Source: Marivivens donghaensis
GTDB taxonomy: Bacteria > Pseudomonadota > Alphaproteobacteria > Rhodobacterales > Rhodobacteraceae
Length of the DNA: 64,000 nt
NCBI RefSeq assembly: GCF_030410045.1
Contig: NZ_JAUFRA010000004.1
Location: forward strand, 62,001-126,000
Reading direction: 5' to 3'
Shown: positions 8,581 through 15,800 of the stretch, piece by piece
How positions within the stretch are numbered: the stretch's first letter is position 1
Layout: every line of letters begins with the position of its first letter
Position numbers and translations under genes: made by a program
Notes under the pieces: model-generated
Seen by the model: only the letters and a program-made list of their open reading frames with translations
Told to the model about the DNA's origin: nothing
Database searches by the model: none

Positions 8581-9564
8581 TTGGTGGGGAAGATGTATTT
8601 AGACATCGCGAAATTGTCAGGGCATTTTAAACATCCGCTTGTATACTGGGGGGCTTCTATTTTTGTCTCCATTCATGCGGTCTATTTTGGGTATCTTTTA
8701 AATATACCATCAGAAATTCGAGAGTTTTTGGGCTTGCAGTTCTACGCCGCACTGCAGTCAGAAATAGTTCAGTCAATTTTTTATTCTGGTGTAATATCTG
8801 GTGTATTTGTTCTTATCCTACATTTTCTTGACACTTTTTCGACCGTATTGAAATATAGAAAAATTAGGTGGAGACGGTTCCATAGGTTGATTATTAAATC
8901 ACCTATTAAATTGAATATGGGATTAACGCTGTCAGTCTTTCCATTGTTTTATACGGCTGATCCCTATGGGTTAGTTGGGTTAGTGATTTTGTTTGCTATT
9001 CTTATAAGGGATATGGAATTCAAAATGATTGAATTTCAAACGGTATGCATAGATTGGTTTTTGCTGATTTTAGATAACAATTTGAAAAAACGAAAGCGAA
9101 AGAATCTTGAGATAAATCGAGAACTTTTGAGATACAAGGAGCTCTTAGATCGCGGGGAGCGCGTGTTATCGGTTAAACTCAGATATCAAAAAATTAGATT
9201 ATTCATTAACGATGTTCGTTCAGGGTTCTTTGATTTTTCTTTTAAGATTGCACGAAGTGCAAACAAGAAAAATAAATTAAGATTGAAGATATACAAAATG
9301 AACAATGGGGGGCGAAGTTCAGTCATCACCTATCCACTGGCTGTCCTTGTTTTTGTTGCTGCGGGTGCGTTGAAATTAAGCGGGGAACTGAAGGAGTATT
9401 TATTGATAGAAAATTCTAATGGAGAGTTATTAGAGTTGTCATTTATAGGTCCTGCAGAAAGCGATCTTCTATTGTTTTTCGATGGGGAGGATTTCGTTTT
9501 GCTCCCCTCCACCAATTTTTCGAAAATTTCTTCTAGCCCTATAACGTCACCAGAAGAGAGTTGA
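8581..9564 (+). CDS. AT-rich orphan multi-pass membrane protein
   Basis: I do not recognise this protein. It has 327 codons if started at TTG 8581, or 323 from ATG 8593 (GGGG just upstream, closely spaced). Hydrophobic stretches lie near residues 17-42, 62-85, 112-140, 155-170 and 258-275, separated by Lys/Arg-rich loops, which suggests a four- or five-pass inner-membrane protein with a basic cytoplasmic middle. The tail is acidic. Base use differs sharply from its neighbours: strongly AT-rich, with many AAA, ATA, TTA and AGA codons, between GC-rich genes. This points to recent horizontal acquisition at the lepA 3' flank. No mobility gene or flanking repeat was found. Confidence 0.7.
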   Translation: MVGKMYLDIAKLSGHFKHPLVYWGASIFVSIHAVYFGYLLNIPSEIREFLGLQFYAALQSEIVQSIFYSGVISGVFVLILHFLDTFSTVLKYRKIRWRRFHRLIIKSPIKLNMGLTLSVFPLFYTADPYGLVGLVILFAILIRDMEFKMIEFQTVCIDWFLLILDNNLKKRKRKNLEINRELLRYKELLDRGERVLSVKLRYQKIRLFINDVRSGFFDFSFKIARSANKKNKLRLKIYKMNNGGRSSVITYPLAVLVFVAAGALKLSGELKEYLLIENSNGELLELSFIGPAESDLLLFFDGEDFVLLPSTNFSKISSSPITSPEES

Positions 9565-9583
9565 TCTGATTGCTGCCCGCCAA

Positions 9584-9889
9584 TCACTTCTTCCGCGTCC
9601 GCAACTCCTGCTCGCGCATGAGCATCTCGATCTGGTGGTCATAGGCCGCCCACATCACGCGGCGGCGTTTGGCGTCGATGTCTCGTTCGTGGTCGGTGAT
9701 GTCTTTGCCCATCAGCCGCTCCATCGCGCGGAGTTGGTAGAACGGCACCACCCCCGCGACGAGGCGGCGGTGTTTGGTGATCCAGACGTGGGTGCCCATG
9801 CGGTCGATCCATTCGACATAGGCATTGGCGCGGGTGCGGAACGTGGTGAGCGACACTTTTTTGAACTGAGGCAACGGGTCGAGGTGCAT
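9584..9889 (-). CDS. Small Phd/YefM-like protein (putative antitoxin fold)
   Basis: The ORF is open from 10018, but ATG 9889 gives a compact 101-residue protein. The segment KKVSLTTFRTRANAYVEW followed by THVWITKHRRLVAGVVPF has the spacing of the Phd/YefM antitoxin fold (strand-helix-strand with a basic 'TKHRRLVAGVVP' strand). The C-terminal half is a charged helix rich in Arg, Glu and Met. No toxin gene is adjacent, so it may be a solitary regulator of that fold. The start is uncertain because no good ribosome site precedes any candidate. Confidence 0.5.
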   Translation of the reverse strand: MHLDPLPQFKKVSLTTFRTRANAYVEWIDRMGTHVWITKHRRLVAGVVPFYQLRAMERLMGKDITDHERDIDAKRRRVMWAAYDHQIEMLMREQELRTRKK

Positions 9890-9917
9890 TTGGGGCAAAA
9901 CCTTCCATAAGGAATTC

Positions 9918-10013
9918 AAAATACGTCCTGTTTTGCGGAAAATCGGACTCTTTACGGGGTTTTGGCCCAGTAACGGACCGTGACGGTGCACGGTTAATAC
10001 GTCCTGTATTTGC
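9918..10013. repeat. Direct repeat pair around AATACGTCCTGT
   Basis: AATACGTCCTGT followed by T-rich TTGC occurs at about 9919-9935 and again at 9996-10013, about 77 bp apart. On the minus strand both read GCAAA..CAGGACGTATT, upstream of the Phd-like gene. They could be paired operator sites; no protein is known to bind them from sequence alone. Confidence 0.5.
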
Positions 10014-10102
10014 CTCAAACAGGTGCGATTAGGTTTACCAAAACGCTCCTAACGTCCCCTTACACAACCGTGCGGTGGGGGTGAGGCCACAAGATGTAGG
10101 GA

Positions 10103-10116
10103 TTGACGCAGATCAA
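10103..10116 (+). promoter_or_regulatory. FnrL/FNR-type box
   Basis: TTGAC-GCAG-ATCAA matches the FNR/FnrL consensus TTGAY-N4-RTCAA exactly. It lies 63 bp before the start of the 60-residue membrane protein gene, a usual distance for an activating site near -40. This suggests induction under low oxygen. Confidence 0.65.
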
Positions 10117-10178
10117 CGCGGAGTGGCGTTAATATAAGTTAATCTCAACATATTGGCATTTGTTGACAGGAGGCATCC

Positions 10179-10361
10179 ATGCTTCGCCTTGCATCTATTC
10201 TCTATTCGTTGATCGGCACCACCCTCGCGGGTTCGCTCGTTGTTGCAGCACTTACAATGGGTTACGACACGCTGAACCCCATCCTCATCGCGGCTGGCGT
10301 GGGCTTTGTCGCCGCTCTGCCCGTGACGTGGCTGGTCGCTAAAGCGATCCAGAACGCATAA
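10179..10361 (+). CDS. Small two-helix membrane protein
   Basis: A 60-residue protein with two hydrophobic helices (about 4-27 and 35-57) joined by a short polar turn, GYDTLNP. AGGAGG lies 8 bp before the ATG. I recall close relatives across Rhodobacteraceae; some database entries call them 'CTP synthetase', which the sequence does not support because there is no synthetase or amidotransferase domain. It sits alone behind an FnrL-type box, so a role in the membrane at low oxygen is the best contextual guess. Confidence 0.7.
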   Translation: MLRLASILYSLIGTTLAGSLVVAALTMGYDTLNPILIAAGVGFVAALPVTWLVAKAIQNA

Positions 10362-10411
10362 ATCTCGACGGAAATCAGTGGCATCGGCGTTTACCTATAA
10401 AGGAGACGCCA

Positions 10412-10483
10412 ATGCCCACAGTTTATCTCCTTATTATCAGCGCTTTATCGGTCGCCGCCGTCTATTCGTCCTCAATAATCTAG
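10412..10483 (+). CDS. 23-residue membrane microprotein
   Basis: A 23-codon ORF, MPTVYLLIISALSVAAVYSS then SII and TAG. It is almost entirely hydrophobic, enough for one membrane helix. It has a strong ribosome site (AAAGGAG, then 7 bp, ATG) and begins 50 bp after the 60-residue membrane protein, likely on the same FnrL-controlled transcript. Its last 12 bp overlap the 3' end of the convergent hydrolase gene. Expression is inferred from the ribosome site alone. Confidence 0.4.
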   Translation: MPTVYLLIISALSVAAVYSSSII

Positions 10484-11224
10484 GTTGAGGAACGTCCTGA
10501 CCGCCAGTTCAAATTCCCGCGGTTTTTCCGCATGCAACCAATGCCCCGTTCCAGGGATTTTGGCAAAATGCGCGTTGGGGAATAACTCTTTGATTTTGTT
10601 TCGGTATTCGGGCAAAACATAGGTCGAATTTGCGCCTGACAGGAACAGCGTTTCGCCCTCAAACCGCTTGCCCGTGACATCAGGAAAGCCCAAAATCGCA
10701 GGCATATTCACCTCAAGCGCATCCAGATTGAGCTTCCAACGTTTCTCTTTTAAATCAAGGGATTGCAGGAAAAACGCCTGTAGCCCTTCGTCTAAATGCG
10801 CCAGCTGAGCCACCGCATCTTGCCGCTTTTCCACAATATTTAGATCAACAGCCCGCATCGCATCAATATTTTGTGTCTGCGTATGGCTATAAGCAATCGG
10901 CGCTATATCTGCCACAATCAGCCTGTTAACCTTTTCAGGGTAATTCAAAGCCACCATCATCGCCGATTTGCCACCCATCGAGTGACCGAGGATATTCCAT
11001 TTTTTTTCAATGACTTCCGCGATGTCATCGGCCAGTTCGGGGTAGGTGTGGCTGTCGTTCCAAGGGCTGCTGCCGTGGTTGCGCATATCGACCGCCACGA
11101 CCTCACGTTCATCTGAAAGACGTTTCGCGATCACACCCCAATTGCGGCCTGACCCGAAAAGTCCGTGTGCAATCAAGAGGTTCGGTTTGTCGGTCGGTTC
11201 GCCGTGGCGGATCGTGTTCAGCAT
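10472..11224 (-). CDS. Alpha/beta hydrolase (YbfF-like esterase)
   Basis: Alpha/beta-hydrolase of 250 residues. The start at 11224 (MLNTIRHG) is preceded by GGGGAAAG; the longer open frame runs back into glyA and is not credible. Visible features are the oxyanion segment HGLFGSGRNWG near residue 20, the nucleophile elbow GHSMGGK near residue 87, and a late catalytic His in GTGHWLHAEKP. The family includes esterases of the YbfF type, but the substrate is unknown. It follows glyA on the same strand beyond a terminator. Confidence 0.87.
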   Translation of the reverse strand: MLNTIRHGEPTDKPNLLIAHGLFGSGRNWGVIAKRLSDEREVVAVDMRNHGSSPWNDSHTYPELADDIAEVIEKKWNILGHSMGGKSAMMVALNYPEKVNRLIVADIAPIAYSHTQTQNIDAMRAVDLNIVEKRQDAVAQLAHLDEGLQAFFLQSLDLKEKRWKLNLDALEVNMPAILGFPDVTGKRFEGETLFLSGANSTYVLPEYRNKIKELFPNAHFAKIPGTGHWLHAEKPREFELAVRTFLNLDY

Positions 11225-11265
11225 AATCTTTCCCCAATTTGGCACAGGTATATCGACCGATAGGG

Positions 11266-11303
11266 CAAAGAAAAAGGGCCGCGACATTGTCGCGACCCCT
11301 TTG
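11266..11303 (-). terminator. Rho-independent terminator of glyA
   Basis: On the minus strand AAAGGGGTCGCGAC-AAT-GTCGCGGCCCTTT is followed by TTCTTT. The stem has one mismatch. Confidence 0.8.
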
Positions 11304-11324
11304 ATCATGTAGCTCTGGTTGCCC

Positions 11325-12614
11325 TTAGAGGGTCGGGTAGAGCGGGAACTTTTCGCACAGGGCTTCGACTTCGGCTTTGACCTTAGCTTCGACCTCTGCG
11401 TTGCCGTCGGCGCCGTTTGCAGCCAGACCGTCGACAACCTCAACGATCCAGTCAGCGATCTGACGGAACTCTGCTTCTTTGAAGCCGCGGGTGGTGCCAG
11501 CTGGCGAACCCAGACGAACGCCCGAGGTTACGGTCGGTTTTTCAGGGTCAAACGGGATGCCGTTTTTGTTGCAGGTGATGTTTGCGCGACCCAGAGCGGC
11601 TTCGGTTTCGTTGCCTTTTACGCCTTTGGGGCGCAGGTCAACGAGCATCAGGTGGCTGTCGGTGCCGCCAGTTACGATGTCGAGGCCACCTTTCATCAGC
11701 TGGTCTGCGAGCGCCTGAGCGTTTGCAACAACCTGCTTCTGATACTCTTTGAATTCGGGGCGCAGTGCTTCACCGAATGCAACCGCTTTGCCTGCGATGA
11801 CGTGCATCAGCGGGCCACCCTGAATACCCGGGAAGATCGCCGAGTTCAGTTTCTTTGCGATGGCTTCGTCGTTGGTGACGATCATGCCGCCGCGCGGACC
11901 ACGGAGGGTCTTGTGGGTAGTTGTGGTAGCAACGTGTGCATGCGGGAACGGCGACGGGTAGAGGCCAGCAGCCACGAGACCCGCAAAGTGTGCCATGTCG
12001 ACGAGGAGGTATGCGCCAACGCTGTCTGCGATTTCGCGCATTTTAGCGAAGTCGATGATGCGCGGGATAGCCGAGCCACCTGCGATGATCATCTTCGGCT
12101 GGTGTTCGGTGGCAAGAGCTTGGATCTGGTCGTAGTCGATCTGGCTGTCTTGCTGGCGAACGCCGTATTGGATCGCGTTGAACCATTTGCCCGACTGGTT
12201 CGGCTTTGCGCCATGGGTCAGGTGGCCGCCTGCGTCGAGCGACATGCCGAGGATGGTGTCACCCGGCTGGAGGAGGGCTTGGAACACGCCTTGGTTCGCT
12301 TGCGAACCAGAGTTCGGCTGAACGTTTGCGAATTCACAGTTGAACAGCTGTTTTGCGCGTTCGATCGCGAGGGTTTCAGCGATGTCTACGTATTCGCAGC
12401 CGCCGTAGTAACGCTTACCAGCATAACCTTCGGCGTATTTGTTGGTCATGACAGAGCCTTGGGCTTCCATCACAGCTTTGGATACGATGTTTTCCGAAGC
12501 GATCAGTTCGATCTCGTGGCGCTGACGGCCCAATTCAGAGCGGATCGCAGCAAAAAGATCGGGGTCACGGGTTTCAAGGCTTTCGGTGAAAAAACCAGCG
12601 TCGGTGGCAGTCAT
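11325..12614 (-). CDS. glyA: Serine hydroxymethyltransferase
   Basis: PLP enzyme interconverting serine plus tetrahydrofolate with glycine plus methylene-tetrahydrofolate, the main source of one-carbon units. The 429 residues match the family. Motifs include YAEGYAGKRYYGG and the PLP-lysine segment TTTTHKTLRGPRGG. ATG 12614 sits 7 bp after GAGGA; a GTG six bases earlier is less well placed. The gene is divergent from nadK across about 210 bp. Confidence 0.97.
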   Translation of the reverse strand: MTATDAGFFTESLETRDPDLFAAIRSELGRQRHEIELIASENIVSKAVMEAQGSVMTNKYAEGYAGKRYYGGCEYVDIAETLAIERAKQLFNCEFANVQPNSGSQANQGVFQALLQPGDTILGMSLDAGGHLTHGAKPNQSGKWFNAIQYGVRQQDSQIDYDQIQALATEHQPKMIIAGGSAIPRIIDFAKMREIADSVGAYLLVDMAHFAGLVAAGLYPSPFPHAHVATTTTHKTLRGPRGGMIVTNDEAIAKKLNSAIFPGIQGGPLMHVIAGKAVAFGEALRPEFKEYQKQVVANAQALADQLMKGGLDIVTGGTDSHLMLVDLRPKGVKGNETEAALGRANITCNKNGIPFDPEKPTVTSGVRLGSPAGTTRGFKEAEFRQIADWIVEVVDGLAANGADGNAEVEAKVKAEVEALCEKFPLYPTL

Positions 12615-12824
12615 ACGCACGTCCTCAGAGTAGGAGTTTTGATTGAGTGTTGTTTAGGGGTTCTAGCGGCGCGGGGAAAGTCGCGAAAACGTCATAATCA
12701 TCATGAAAGCGAAGCAAAGGCGGGAAAGGGGGCCATGATCGGGGATATTTTCGCGCATAGGCAACTTTGGCGGTGCAGGGCGACGGTTCCTTTGCTACCC
12801 ATTGATCATTGACCGGAGGGGACA

Positions 12825-13583
12825 ATGACGAAAATTGCCTTTGTTGCCAGTGATGCACCCACCGCCCAGAATGCTCTGGAGCGTCTTTTGGCGCGTTATA
12901 AATCGGTGCCCGTCGAAGAGGCTGAGGTCATCGTCGCCTTGGGCGGGGATGGGTTCATGTTGCAGACCTTGCACGGGACGGAACATCTGGACCTGCCTGT
13001 TTACGGGATGAACCGTGGCACGGTCGGCTTTTTGATGAACGAATACCACGAGGACGATCTGTTGTTCCGTCTCGCCGCTGCGGAGGAAGAGCAGTTCAAC
13101 CCGCTTTCCATGACCGCAGAGACCAATGATGGCAAAGTTCATCATGCGCTGGCGATTAACGAGGTGTCGCTCTTGCGCGAAGGGCCTCAGGCGGCGCGTT
13201 TGCGGATCACGGTCGATGGAAAGCTGCGGATGGCCGAATTGGTCTGTGATGGTGCGCTGCTTGCCACGCCCGCGGGGTCCACGGCCTATAACTATTCCGC
13301 CCACGGTCCGATTTTGCCGATTGGTGCGGATGTGCTGGCCTTGACGGCTGTGGCTGCGTTCCGTCCACGGCGGTGGCGCGGGGCGTTGTTGCCGAAATCG
13401 GCTGAGGTTCAGTTCGATGTGATCGACCCTAAAAAGCGTCCCGTGATGGCGGACGCGGATGGGCGGTCGGTGCGGGATGTTGCGCGGGTCCGGATTAAGA
13501 CGGCGACGGATGTGGTGCACCGCATCATGTTCGACCCAGGCCACGGATTAGAGGAACGTCTGATCCAAGAACAGTTCGTATAG
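12825..13583 (+). CDS. nadK: NAD kinase
   Basis: Phosphorylates NAD to NADP using ATP or polyphosphate. It is 252 residues, typical for alphaproteobacteria. The GGDG motif is in VALGGDGFMLQTL near residue 45, with NRGTVGFLMNEY near residue 67 and the NAD-site loop LLATPAGSTAYNYSAHGP near residue 146. GGAGGGG lies 5 bp before the ATG. It converges on prpE and ends in a shared terminator. Confidence 0.95.
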   Translation: MTKIAFVASDAPTAQNALERLLARYKSVPVEEAEVIVALGGDGFMLQTLHGTEHLDLPVYGMNRGTVGFLMNEYHEDDLLFRLAAAEEEQFNPLSMTAETNDGKVHHALAINEVSLLREGPQAARLRITVDGKLRMAELVCDGALLATPAGSTAYNYSAHGPILPIGADVLALTAVAAFRPRRWRGALLPKSAEVQFDVIDPKKRPVMADADGRSVRDVARVRIKTATDVVHRIMFDPGHGLEERLIQEQFV

Positions 13584-13588
13584 AGTAA

Positions 13589-13622
13589 GAAAAGGCGGCA
13601 GGATGATCCTACCGCCTTTGTC
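13589..13622. terminator. Bidirectional terminator between nadK and prpE
   Basis: The hairpin AAAGGCGG..AGGAT / ATCCT..CCGCCTTT lies between two convergent genes. T-rich bases flank it, better on the minus (prpE) side (TTTTCTTA). Confidence 0.7.
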
Positions 13623-13640
13623 TATTGGTCTGTCGGTCGA

Positions 13641-15533
13641 TTACGACTTCGCATAGCCCATCGGGATCAGAGCCGCGCGGATTTCATCCAAGATCGCAGG
13701 ATCGTCGATGGTCGCGGGCATCTTGAACTCATCGCCGTCCGCGATTTTCACCATCGTCGCGCGCAGGATTTTGCCCGAACGGGTTTTCGGCAGGCGATCC
13801 ACCACGGTTGCGAGTTTGAACGCAGCCACTGGGCCGATCTGGTCACGGACGAGTTTGACGACTTCTTTGATGATTTCATCGTGCGGGCGGTTGCAGCCCG
13901 AGTTGAGGCAGAGGAAGCCCATTGGTAACTGACCTTTGAGGTCGTCACCAACACCGATCACGGCGCATTCGGCCACGTCAGGGTGCGAGGCGAGCACTTC
14001 TTCCATCGCGCCAGTCGACAGGCGGTGGCCTGCCACGTTGATCACGTCATCGGTGCGGGCCATGATGTAGAGGTAGCCGTCCTCGTCCTTCATCCCTGCA
14101 TCGCCCGTTTCATAGTAACCGGGGAAGGTGTTCAGGTAGGACTTGCGGAAACGTTCTTCGGCGTTCCACAGGGTCGGCAGTGTGCCCGGAGGCAGAGGGA
14201 GTTTCACCGCAATCGCGCCGAGCTCTCCGTCTGGGACAGGGTGACCAGCATCGTCGAGGATCTGCACATCATAGCCCGGCATAGGAACGGTCGGGGAGCC
14301 GATTTTAACAGGGAGCGCTTCGATCCCCGCGGGGTTGCCCGCGATGGTCCAGCCGGTTTCGGTCTGCCACCAGTGGTCATAGACAGGCACGCCCAGCACA
14401 TTTTGCGCCCAGACGATGGTGTCAGGGTCAGCGCGTTCCCCAGCGAGGTAGAGGGCACGCAGGCAGGAGGTGTCGTATTTCTTAATGAACTCGCCCTTCG
14501 GATCTTCGCGTTTGATCGCGCGGAACGCGGTCGGTGCGGTAAAGAACGAACGGACGTTGTGTTCTTGGATCACGCGCCAGAAGGTGCCAGCGTCGGGGGT
14601 GCCGACAGGTTTGCCTTCAAAGACGATGGTGGTGTTGCCGTGCACCAGCGGACCGTAGGTGATGTAAGAGTGACCTACGACCCAACCCACGTCCGATGCA
14701 GCCCAGAACACATCACCCGGATCGACGTTATAGATGTTCTTCATCGTCCAGTTCAGCGCGACCAGATGGCCTGCGGTCGGACGAACGACGCCTTTGGGCT
14801 GACCTGTGGTGCCCGAGGTGTAGAGGATGTAGGCGGGGTGGTTGCCCTCAACAGGGACACATTCCGCAGGCTCAACACCGAATTGGAAGCCGTGCCAGTT
14901 AAAGTCACGACCTGGGATCAGTTCTGCGACTTCTTGTTCTCGCTGGAAAATAACGCAGAAGTCGGGCTTGTGAGTGGCTTGTTCGATGGCACCGTCGAGG
15001 AGCGGTTTGTAGTGCACAACGCGGTTCGGTTCCAAACCACAGGATGCCGCGATGATCGCTTTGGGTTTCGCGTCGTCGATCCGAACAGCCAGTTCGTGCG
15101 CCGCAAAACCACCGAACACGACCGAGTGGATCGCGCCAATACGGGCGCAGGCCAGCATCGCCTCAAGAGCTTCGGGGATCATCGGCATGTAGATGATGAC
15201 GCGGTCGCCTTTTTCGATGCCTTTGGCACGAAGCGCACCAGCAAGCGATGCCACACGATTGCGTAGTTCGACGTAAGAGATCGACCGTTTGGTGTGAGTG
15301 ATCGGGCTGTCATAGATGATCGCAGCCTGCTCGCCGCGACCTGCCTCTACGTGGCGGTCAACGGCGTTGTAGCAGGTGTTGACCTTTGCATCCGAGAACC
15401 ATTCGTAAATCGGAGCGTTGTCATCAAACAGTGCCTTGGTCGGAGCCTCGACCCAGTCGATTGCCTTGGCCTGTTCCATCCAGAACCCTTCGGGATCAGA
15501 TTTCCAGCTGTCGTATACGTCTTTGTAGGTCAT
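13641..15533 (-). CDS. prpE: Propionyl-CoA synthetase
   Basis: AMP-forming acyl-CoA synthetase, most like PrpE, which activates propionate (and often acetate or other short acids) to the CoA thioester. The 630 residues include the ACAS N-terminal domain, the P-loop YTSGTTGQPKGVVRPT near residue 240, GDVFWAASDVGWVVGHSYI, and the acylation/adenylation lysine in KTRSGKILR near residue 592. GAGGAGGAG precedes the ATG by 5 bp. Several TTTGCAAA boxes fill its upstream region, suggesting control by a short-chain acyl-CoA regulator. Confidence 0.92.
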   Translation of the reverse strand: MTYKDVYDSWKSDPEGFWMEQAKAIDWVEAPTKALFDDNAPIYEWFSDAKVNTCYNAVDRHVEAGRGEQAAIIYDSPITHTKRSISYVELRNRVASLAGALRAKGIEKGDRVIIYMPMIPEALEAMLACARIGAIHSVVFGGFAAHELAVRIDDAKPKAIIAASCGLEPNRVVHYKPLLDGAIEQATHKPDFCVIFQREQEVAELIPGRDFNWHGFQFGVEPAECVPVEGNHPAYILYTSGTTGQPKGVVRPTAGHLVALNWTMKNIYNVDPGDVFWAASDVGWVVGHSYITYGPLVHGNTTIVFEGKPVGTPDAGTFWRVIQEHNVRSFFTAPTAFRAIKREDPKGEFIKKYDTSCLRALYLAGERADPDTIVWAQNVLGVPVYDHWWQTETGWTIAGNPAGIEALPVKIGSPTVPMPGYDVQILDDAGHPVPDGELGAIAVKLPLPPGTLPTLWNAEERFRKSYLNTFPGYYETGDAGMKDEDGYLYIMARTDDVINVAGHRLSTGAMEEVLASHPDVAECAVIGVGDDLKGQLPMGFLCLNSGCNRPHDEIIKEVVKLVRDQIGPVAAFKLATVVDRLPKTRSGKILRATMVKIADGDEFKMPATIDDPAILDEIRAALIPMGYAKS

Positions 15534-15628
15534 AAGAGCTCCTCCTCTTGCTTGGGTAATGGTCTAAGCGAGAGGGGATCAGGCAAGCAACAATGTTAGC
15601 GTCCAGAGCGACGCTTTGGCGCAAAAAA

Positions 15629-15750
15629 TTTGCAGAAAAGGGGTGTTGTGGGTTGCAAATTTTTGCAAACTTTACAGAAATATACGGATTTCGGTAAAAA
15701 TAGGCGAGGTTTGCAAAGTTTGGTGTCAGATTTTGTAAATCTGTCTTTGC
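15629..15750 (-). promoter_or_regulatory. Cluster of TTTGCAAA boxes upstream of prpE
   Basis: Good sites are TTGCAAA at 15653-15659, TTTGCAAA at 15662-15669 and TTTGCAAA at 15710-15717. Weaker relatives are TTTGCAGA at 15629 and TTTGTAAA or CTTTGCAGA near 15732-15750. TTTGCAAA is the core recognised by the RamB/ScfR family (for example PccR of Rhodobacter sphaeroides, acting on propionyl-CoA genes). The sites are 96-185 bp upstream of the prpE start. Confidence 0.55.
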
Positions 15751-15800
15751 AGAGATTCTAGCTGTGGCGCCCCTGTTGCCAAGAGCGCCACAACCCGATT

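Noticed and set aside
11319..12812. 497-codon ORF opposite glyA
   Set aside because: It is the antisense shadow of glyA; its translation shows no domain and the true gene is certain.
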